A stretch of DNA of 26,536 nt. Source: a virus. The translations under genes were made by a program, and so were the position numbers. Positions within the stretch are counted from its first letter, which is position 1. Each line of letters starts with the position of its first letter. The notes under the pieces are model-generated. The model had not been told where the DNA came from, did not search any database, and was given only the letters and a program-made list of their open reading frames with translations. The DNA is taken from positions 1-26,536 of IMG/VR virus record IMGVR_UViG_3300030339_000209. One strand, given 5' to 3'. Positions 21,949 through 26,536 of this stretch are shown in pieces.

Positions 21949-23466
21949 TTATTTATTTTCGTCTATAAAAACTTCTGCACTTTCCAAATAATCTGGATCT
22001 TTAATTTTTTCTTCATTGCCAACCTTTATCGAAGATATTTTAAAACCATTATCTTTGTTATTTACCGTTATTGCAACTTCTTCAAAAGCATCTTCGTTAG
22101 CGTTTTTACACATTGGACATTTTAATTCAAAATTATTTTCTTCTACATCAAAAATAAACCCACATCTTTCACATACATATGCTGAAAAAGTTTCTTCATT
22201 TGCAGATTCAGATTCTTCTAAAGTTTTTTTAGGATTTTTCAAATCAACTAGACTTGTTAAAAAAACTTCAACATCAGGATCTTGTTTATGTTTTTCCAAA
22301 ATAGGTATTAATATATCTAAATCTTCTTGGTTTAAATCCACTCCTAAGTTAAATATATAATTATTATTAAGTTTACCCATTGAGTTTTTAATAATTTTAT
22401 ATATGTTTGAGTTTTCATTAAGGAAGTCTATTGTAAAAAGATTGTCTTCATGGTTAAAATATAGTTTAAAATTTTCAGTCTCGCGTGTATCGTTAACTTC
22501 TTCAACATTATCTTCATCATCGTAATCTTCGTCGTAATCTTCGAAACCTTCTTCAAGAGAATCCTTTTCTCCAGATGAAGACTCAACTTCTTTGTAATCG
22601 TATCCTTCGGCATAAGCTTTTATATCTTTATCTGTAGCTTTTGATTCTCCATTATAAAGAATTACAGCATCAAAATAAGGAATTGATCTTAAAATTTGTC
22701 TTGATTCTTCTTTATCTTTTGCAAAAATATTAAAAAAGCTTATAGACCAACCATTTTCTCCAGTTTCTGGGTTTTTCATATAAACCTCATAATTGTAAAC
22801 TTTAATATTTTCTTCATTATTAAATTCTACTTCTGTTGCCTCTTCTATTTGGTTTTCTTTAGCTGGTTTTAAGTAAACAGAATTCATTGGAACATCAAAT
22901 TCGTGAACTTCGTCTTGCCATACAATATCTATATTACCTGCAGCCCAATCTTCATCTACTACTTTTCCACTATCAAGATATTCTTTATTAGTTTCTGGAG
23001 ATATCATTAATTGATAAACAGTTACTCCTTTTTTTGCATCTTCTCTTTCGAAATAATTGTTTTCTTTAATCATCCAAGATTTAAAATCATCACTTTCCAT
23101 AACTACAGAAGTTTCTTCTTCAATAGGTAATTGTTGAGCATCTATAATAGCAGTTTGTGATTCATTTACAGAATTTGAAGATCTTTCAAGTTTATAAGCA
23201 TATCTACAATAATTATACTCTTGTGTATCAATAAAAAATTCTACATTTTTTTCTTTATCTAATAAAATAAAATATCGACCTGAAGGTGGGTTATCAAACT
23301 CGTCAAGAGGGTCTGGATTTGGTGTTTTGGAGTATAATTCTTCTAATGTAATTTGCTCTAAATCTTCAATATTAATATCAAATTCACTTTGAATCTCTTC
23401 AGGTGTAATTACATCATCATAAATTTCTTCGAACTCTGCTGGTTTTCTAACTTCTTTTAATATCAT
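21949..23466 (-). CDS. Unknown acidic multidomain protein with zinc ribbon
   Basis: 505 residues, very acidic. It starts MILKEVRKPAEF, i.e. with the LKE end of the leader family but without the helix. A central acidic run (DYDEDYDDEDNVEEVND, about 312-328) and a rubredoxin-like zinc ribbon YVCERCGFIFDVEENNF, then LKCPMCKN (about 430-455; two CxxC knuckles) are visible. Other parts look beta-rich (YNYEVYMKNPETGENGWSIS). No known family recognised. Single-gene unit with its own promoter box and terminator. Confidence 0.7.
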   Translation of the reverse strand: MILKEVRKPAEFEEIYDDVITPEEIQSEFDINIEDLEQITLEELYSKTPNPDPLDEFDNPPSGRYFILLDKEKNVEFFIDTQEYNYCRYAYKLERSSNSVNESQTAIIDAQQLPIEEETSVVMESDDFKSWMIKENNYFEREDAKKGVTVYQLMISPETNKEYLDSGKVVDEDWAAGNIDIVWQDEVHEFDVPMNSVYLKPAKENQIEEATEVEFNNEENIKVYNYEVYMKNPETGENGWSISFFNIFAKDKEESRQILRSIPYFDAVILYNGESKATDKDIKAYAEGYDYKEVESSSGEKDSLEEGFEDYDEDYDDEDNVEEVNDTRETENFKLYFNHEDNLFTIDFLNENSNIYKIIKNSMGKLNNNYIFNLGVDLNQEDLDILIPILEKHKQDPDVEVFLTSLVDLKNPKKTLEESESANEETFSAYVCERCGFIFDVEENNFELKCPMCKNANEDAFEEVAITVNNKDNGFKISSIKVGNEEKIKDPDYLESAEVFIDENK

Positions 23467-23492
23467 TATTTTATATTTTTTGTTTAAAGTTT

Positions 23493-23506
23493 TTTATTAA
23501 ATATAA
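23493..23506 (-). promoter_or_regulatory. Promoter-like element (TTATATTTAATAAA)
   Basis: Directly follows the terminator at 23515-23554 and lies about 27 nt upstream of the ATG at 23466. Confidence 0.55.
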
Positions 23507-23514
23507 TTAAAAAA

Positions 23515-23554
23515 ACAAAAACCTCTTCTAAAATAACTTAAAAGAGGTTTTTGT
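23515..23554 (-). terminator. Rho-independent terminator
   Basis: Stem AAAAACCTCTT/AAGAGGTTTTT with T-tract on the minus strand, 18 nt downstream of the stop of the 230-residue gene. Confidence 0.85.
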
Positions 23555-23572
23555 AAATTAAATGTCAATTGA

Positions 23573-24265
23573 TTACTTTTCTTCACTAAGTAATTGATCG
23601 TATCTTGCTTGAGTAACAACTAATGCTTTGTATTGTACATCAGATGTTTTTCCCCCTTCTGGAGCGTTTTTATTCCAGCTTGAGTAAGATTTTCTTGCTA
23701 ATTCTTCAGCTTCTTTTTGATCAAGTTTTTCTTCTCCAATTCCACCAATTACATCCCATTTTTCTTCTCCATCTTCTGTCCATCTTGCGATAGCTATGTA
23801 ATTTTTTGTATCAATGTTGTCGGTTGATTCTTCAATAGGTAAAGAAGAAACTTCTTTAAGAGGCGATTTACTGTTATAATTAGATAAAGCAAAACCATTT
23901 AATGTTTTGTTTATAACTTCATAATCTGGATAAATTCTTTGAATACTTTCTATTGTGTCATCCCATTCTGCTACATTATGAACTGCACCTCTAACTCTTT
24001 TTCCTTTATTATTAGTATAAAACTTACATTGGAAAGAAACAAGTTCTCCTCCTTTGCTTACACTTAAAGTTTCGGTTTCATCATCAATATTAACTACTTC
24101 TAAAATTGCTTCTTTTATTTCTTTTTCAACTTCTGAATCTGTTTTTTTTGGATATCTATCTCCATAATAAACATCTTCTTTAAATACTACTTTCTTTTTG
24201 CTAATACGTTGAATCTTTTCAACTAACAAGTCTATTTCTAATTGCTTTTCTTTTTCTGTTTTCAT
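23573..24265 (-). CDS. Unknown protein with near-identical leader (copy A)
   Basis: 230 residues. The first 30 residues (MKTEKEKQLEIDLLVEKIQR, then ISKKKVVFKE) are almost identical to the start of the next gene upstream, while the rest is unrelated. The leader ends FKE followed by D. The body contains SFQCKFYTNNKGKRVRGAV and a C-terminal segment IAIARWTEDGEEKWDVIGGI, beta-rich, not recognised. Probably cotranscribed with the gene at 25010 (19-nt gap). Confidence 0.7.
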   Translation of the reverse strand: MKTEKEKQLEIDLLVEKIQRISKKKVVFKEDVYYGDRYPKKTDSEVEKEIKEAILEVVNIDDETETLSVSKGGELVSFQCKFYTNNKGKRVRGAVHNVAEWDDTIESIQRIYPDYEVINKTLNGFALSNYNSKSPLKEVSSLPIEESTDNIDTKNYIAIARWTEDGEEKWDVIGGIGEEKLDQKEAEELARKSYSSWNKNAPEGGKTSDVQYKALVVTQARYDQLLSEEK

Positions 24266-24284
24266 TAATCTATTATAAATTATA

Positions 24285-25010
24285 TTATTTTTTTAAAGAA
24301 ATACTAAATTCACACCAATCTTTTTCAGATGTATTTAAATGTAAATCTACTTTTTTATACCAAGGATATTCTTTTGCCCATTGTTTGAAAAGCGCAGCAT
24401 ATCTTTTATACATTCCTGGTGCCCAAATTCTTTGATCATTATCTTCTCTCCAATCTCTGTCTCCATCGTCATAATCATGACCTTCTTCATCATCTATCCA
24501 ATTACCTAAATGTCTAAAATCACTAGTAATATAACTACCTCTTACTTCAATTTCATTAGGTCTTTGACCATCTGGACGAAAGCTATAAAAATCACTCTTT
24601 ATTTTTGAAACGATTTCTTCAGATTTGTTTACTCTACTTACTTTTTTTACAGGAGTTGAAGATACTACAGAAGGTGTGAAACCTTTAGGGGTTTTAGTTG
24701 GCGAATACCATTTTCCTGGTCTTTGATTCATATCTCTAACAACTTTATTCGCTTTTATTAACCTTTGTAATACAGGAATACTCATTGTTTGAGTTGGAAA
24801 AAGTCCAATTAATTCTTTTGCTACAGCACCTTCAGAACCTTTAGAATTTAAATAATCTAATACCTTTTGTTCGTATTCAGAACCGTAAGCCATTTCTACA
24901 ATAACTTCTTTTTCGGCCGATTCTTTAAAAACTACTTTCTTTTTGCTAATGCGCTGTATCTTTTCAATTAATAAATCTATTTCTAGTTGTTTTTCTTTCT
25001 CTGTTTTCAT
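24285..25010 (-). CDS. Unknown protein with near-identical leader (copy B) and winged-helix-like domain
   Basis: 242 residues from the ATG at 25010. A longer in-frame start at 25046 would add MFLIIFNKKLLL from the promoter region and is unlikely, since the ATG at 25010 begins the shared MKTEKEKQ leader. After the leader, residues about 40-95 (YEQKVLDYLNSKGSEGAVAK, then VLQRLIKANKVVRDM) look like a winged helix, and the C-terminal part is Trp/Asp-rich (HDYDDGDRDWREDND). Not recognised. Confidence 0.7.
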   Translation of the reverse strand: MKTEKEKQLEIDLLIEKIQRISKKKVVFKESAEKEVIVEMAYGSEYEQKVLDYLNSKGSEGAVAKELIGLFPTQTMSIPVLQRLIKANKVVRDMNQRPGKWYSPTKTPKGFTPSVVSSTPVKKVSRVNKSEEIVSKIKSDFYSFRPDGQRPNEIEVRGSYITSDFRHLGNWIDDEEGHDYDDGDRDWREDNDQRIWAPGMYKRYAALFKQWAKEYPWYKKVDLHLNTSEKDWCEFSISLKK

Positions 25011-25022
25011 CAATAAAAGTTT

Positions 25023-25036
25023 TTTATTAAATATGA
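25023..25036 (-). promoter_or_regulatory. Promoter-like element (TCATATTTAATAAA)
   Basis: Copy of the recurrent box directly after the tRNA-array terminator, 13 nt upstream of the ATG at 25010. Confidence 0.5.
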
Positions 25037-25040
25037 TTAA

Positions 25041-25087
25041 AAACAAAAAACCGTTTTAAAAATATTTTATTATCTTTAAAACGGTTT
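25041..25087 (-). terminator. Rho-independent terminator of the tRNA array
   Basis: Stem AAACCGTTTTAAA/TTTAAAACGGTTT with a T-tract on the minus strand, 8 nt after the last tRNA-like element. Confidence 0.85.
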
Positions 25088-25094
25088 AAAAAAG

Positions 25095-25168
25095 TCCCTT
25101 TAGTCAGACTCGAACTGACACAGTATTTCTCCGACCGCATCTAAAACGGTTCTTTACGACATAAAGGA
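25095..25168 (-). tRNA. tRNA-like element, Leu(TAG)-type, D-arm missing, overlapping a gene end
   Basis: Minus strand: acceptor TCCTTTA/TAAAGGG (7 pairs, one T·G), anticodon stem ACCGT/GCGGT with loop TTTAGAT (anticodon TAG), a 14-nt variable region as in tRNA-Leu, and T-arm GTCAG/CTGAC with loop TTCGAGT. Only 11 nt lie between acceptor and anticodon stem, so there is no room for a D-arm. The 5' 28 nt are also the last codons of the endonuclease-like ORF ending at 25141. It may be a degraded or hybrid tRNA. Confidence 0.5.
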
Positions 25169-25819
25169 TAAAGTTTCATTAAAAAAGAAACTTCTTTTAT
25201 TAAAAAATTAGGGTTTCCATATATTAATTTTATTTGTTTTTCTACTATATCTAGCTTTTCTTTTTGCTTTGTAATGCAATAAGGGTTTTTAGGGTCTAAA
25301 TAAACATTAAAATCTTGTAGATAAAAATCTGCATAATATCTATGTTTTTTTTCATTTTTATCTAACCAGACTACGGCAGTTTTAGGTCTTAACCAAATAA
25401 TATTGTTTTCGTCTAACCATTTTGCTATTTTAACTTCCCAATTAGAATCAAAAAACTGCCCGTTATATTCTTGCTTTTTAATTCCCTTAGCATTATATGA
25501 TTTCATTTTCGCAAAGCACTCATCACTGCATAAACGTGGAAAATGACCACTTTTTAATTTTATAGAAATAAATTTTTTTTTACAATATGTACATTCCAAT
25601 ATTTTTTCTTGTCTCAACACTTGTTTTTACTTGGGATTTCTTTTTTTTTACCCCTTCATCACTCTTATAATATGCTTTTAAATTTTCTTGCACTTTTCTT
25701 TTACTTTCTTCTGTTCTGGGTTTTCTTCTTGTATTGTTAAATTTAGCTGCGCATGATTTACTACAAAACCTAGGATTGCTAGTTTCTTTATCACAAAATA
25801 AACACTTAGTTGTTTTCAT
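25141..25819 (-). pseudogene. Homing-endonuclease-like gene (zinc fingers, NUMOD3, PD-(D/E)XK), frameshifted
   Basis: Two overlapping ORFs read as one protein. ORF 1 (25580-25819, 79 residues) has a zinc knuckle CLFCDKE...RFCSKSCAAKFN and a NUMOD3-like DNA-binding helix RKPRTEESKRKVQENLKAYY. ORF 2 (25141-25620, GTG start) has a second knuckle CTYCKKKF...RLCSDECF and a nuclease domain SNWEVKIAKWLDENNI...RYYADFYLQDFNVYLDPKN. A one-base shift at the A6 run (25602-25607 on the plus strand, six T) would fuse them through RKILECTYC. It may be a real mutation, a programmed +1 shift or a homopolymer error. Such genes are typical invaders of phage tRNA clusters. Confidence 0.7.
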
Positions 25820-25823
25820 TTTA

Positions 25824-25835
25824 GTTTAAATATAA
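25824..25835 (-). promoter_or_regulatory. Promoter-like element (TTATATTTAAAC)
   Basis: Copy of the recurrent box 5-16 nt upstream of the ATG at 25819, so the endonuclease-like gene has its own promoter inside the tRNA array. Confidence 0.5.
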
Positions 25836-25865
25836 TTTAAAATTTAAATTATCAGATTATATTAG

Positions 25866-25946
25866 ACCTTATGACAGGGTTCGAACCTGCATTTTCAACT
25901 CCAATTACATTGTATTTGATTCGTATTCAAACTTGGTTACATAAGG
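25866..25946 (-). tRNA. Aberrant tRNA-like element with Arg(ACG) anticodon arm
   Basis: Minus strand: acceptor CCTTATG/CATAAGG (7 perfect pairs), T-arm GCAGG/CCTGT with loop TTCGAAC. Anticodon hairpin TTTGA/TCAAA with loop ATACGAA matches the standard tRNA-Arg(ACG) loop, but it sits only 8 nt after the acceptor. A D-arm-like segment CAATGTAATTGGAGTTG (compare TGTAATTGG in the first tRNA-Glu) follows it, and then a normal 5-nt variable loop. The two arms therefore appear in swapped order. Discriminator T is also unusual. Confidence 0.5.
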
Positions 25947-25950
25947 ATAG

Positions 25951-26024
25951 TACCCTCTATCGGATTCGAACCGATACTGTATAGTTTCTAAAACTATTAT
26001 CTCTGCCAGTTGGACTAAGAGGGC
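25951..26024 (-). tRNA. tRNA with anticodon TAG (Leu by codon) in a type I body
   Basis: 74-nt canonical cloverleaf on the minus strand: acceptor GCCCTCT/AGAGGGT, D-loop with CTGG, anticodon stem ATAGT/ACTAT with loop TTTAGAA (anticodon TAG, reading CUA), 5-nt variable loop, T-arm ATCGG/CCGAT, discriminator A. Leu tRNAs normally have a long variable arm, so amino-acid identity is less certain than the fold. Confidence 0.75.
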
Positions 26025-26036
26025 ATTTTAAAAAAG

Positions 26037-26123
26037 TGTGCTAGGTAGGATTCGAACCTACATTAGTCATCTGACGTTACGGAATCACAACCCGTTCGGC
26101 ATCCCTTACCGGCTACAAGCACC
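26037..26123 (-). tRNA. tRNA-His(GTG) with extra-long variable arm
   Basis: Minus strand: G(-1) then GTGCTTG/CTAGCAC (one T·T mismatch), D-arm CGG/CCG, anticodon stem ACGGG/TCCGT with loop TTGTGAT (identical to the E. coli tRNA-His loop), T-arm GTAGG/CCTAC. The variable region is 17 nt and forms a small hairpin (GTCA-GA-TGAC), which is unusual for His. Confidence 0.75.
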
Positions 26124-26195
26124 ATGTATTTTTAAAAATAATATTATAAGCCGTACACTTTTCACAGTCGCAAATACTTATAATACTATTTTCTG

Positions 26196-26276
26196 CGGAG
26201 AATATAGGAATCGAACCCTGTCGTTGCCGACCGCTACAGATTTCAAGTCTGCTTGTACCCATGTACGCTACCCTCC
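26196..26276 (-). tRNA. tRNA-Ser(TGA)
   Basis: Minus strand: acceptor GGAGGGT/ATTCTCC with two G·T pairs, discriminator G as expected for Ser; D-arm GTAC/GTAC; anticodon stem GCAGA/TCTGT with loop CTTGAAA (TGA); long variable arm with TCG-GCAA-CGA. The T-stem is weak (GGG/CCT plus two mismatches). Confidence 0.8.
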
Positions 26277-26279
26277 AAT

Positions 26280-26536
26280 TTAATTTTTAACTTTTACCCC
26301 TAGTTCTGTTAACTCTTTATATTTTAAAATTGTTAACTTATAAGGAAATGCATTCCATTTTAATTTATCTTCCAGTCTTTCAAACCCCTTTACTTCAATG
26401 TATTCATCCGTATCGATTAAATAAAAATCAGGAATATAATATCTTACTTTTCCTTCTTTTTCGTACGGAAACTTAATTTTATTTCGTCTCCAGTTAATAT
26501 TGTTTTCATCTAAATACTTTACATATTCTAACTCCC
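26280..26536 (-). CDS. PD-(D/E)XK homing-endonuclease-like protein, partial (5' end outside window)
   Basis: The last 85 codons are visible, stop TAA at 26280-26282, 3 nt from the tRNA-Ser 5' end. Residues include LEYVKYLDENNINWRRN, RYYIPDFYLID and EYIEVKGFERLEDKLKWNAF. The PDFY...EVK pattern is a complete PD-(D/E)XK core (Asp in IPDFY; Glu and Lys in IEVKG). It is a relative of the broken endonuclease at 25141-25819 (shared LDENNI-W and YY-DFYL spacing) with an intact ExK. Probably a free-standing homing endonuclease of the tRNA array. Confidence 0.7.
   Translation of the reverse strand, partial: ELEYVKYLDENNINWRRNKIKFPYEKEGKVRYYIPDFYLIDTDEYIEVKGFERLEDKLKWNAFPYKLTILKYKELTELGVKVKN

Noticed and set aside
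22016-22613. ORFs in other frames within the 505-residue acidic gene
   Set aside because: Shadows caused by its repetitive acidic codons; the zinc-ribbon frame is the real one.
25095-25946. Group I intron splitting a single tRNA, with the endonuclease gene inside
   Set aside because: The flanking tRNA-like elements have different acceptor and anticodon sequences and each has its own T-arm; no intron core (P3-P7) pairing was seen.
25951-26024. Amber or ochre suppressor tRNA
   Set aside because: Anticodon TAG reads CUA; a suppressor would need CTA or TTA. TAG and TAA are both used as ordinary stops in the window.
26038-26283. Plus-strand ORF across tRNA-His and tRNA-Ser
   Set aside because: Lies over structured tRNA genes on the opposite strand; protein is not family-like.

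Overview
The window is a stretch of a large, very AT-rich tailed-phage genome of the contractile-tail (T4-like myovirus) type. Hallmarks are a gp6-like baseplate wedge protein, a gp25-like wedge protein, a gp5-like OB-fold hub protein, a gp55-like late sigma factor and a large terminase (TerL). The host is probably a Bacteroidota bacterium, perhaps Flavobacteriia. Start codons are preceded by A-rich leaders instead of Shine-Dalgarno sites. A recurrent upstream element resembling TTATATTTAA is close to the Bacteroidota -7 box TAnnTTTG, and one copy has TTG 19 nt upstream. This host assignment is an inference.

Layout: 1-260 holds three minus-strand tRNAs (Glu, Glu, Leu). 282-462 is a micro-transcription unit (promoter, short ORF, terminator). 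540-12923 is a long, tightly packed minus-strand run in transcription order FolE2-type GTP cyclohydrolase, small ORF, metallopeptidase, Cas4/RecB-like nuclease, unknown, GT-B glycosyltransferase, acidic protein, GT-A-like protein, late sigma factor, two small ORFs, gp5-like hub, gp25, small ORF, YkuD-like wall enzyme, unknown, gp6. Several of these genes overlap by 8 nt (ATGNNTAA/TAG/TGA). 13005-13934 is a short plus-strand island (unknown acidic protein and a T5orf172/GIY-YIG protein), closed by a bidirectional terminator.

13951-20001 is the terminase region. terL is split into two genes by a naturally split intein placed in the Walker B motif. The downstream gene also carries a second, contiguous intein with a LAGLIDADG domain, only 29 extein residues away. 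A spanin-like membrane protein and a small protein lie between the halves. Removing both inteins on paper gives a continuous 573-residue TerL with ATPase and RNase H-like nuclease domains. A 2H-phosphoesterase gene lies directly upstream of terL-N.

20196-25010 is an accessory region with a PD-(D/E)XK-like nuclease, a leucine-rich-repeat protein and several unknown proteins. Most are individual units separated by terminator-promoter cassettes. Several otherwise unrelated proteins share a short leader (pattern LxxxLxxxSxKKVxxKE) ending in [FIL]xE. It resembles a capsid-targeting/prohead-protease signal and may mark proteins packaged in the head and injected.

25041-26536 is a second minus-strand tRNA array with a canonical tRNA, a tRNA-Ser, a tRNA-His and two structurally aberrant tRNA-like elements. 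It is invaded by PD-(D/E)XK homing-endonuclease-like genes, one frameshifted and one running off the window end.

The strongest candidate for an unusual system is the doubly intein-interrupted, split terminase. Next come the shared leader family, which includes a 2H phosphoesterase that could be an injected counter-defence enzyme, and the aberrant tRNA/endonuclease array. All function calls come from reading motifs; no database search was run.
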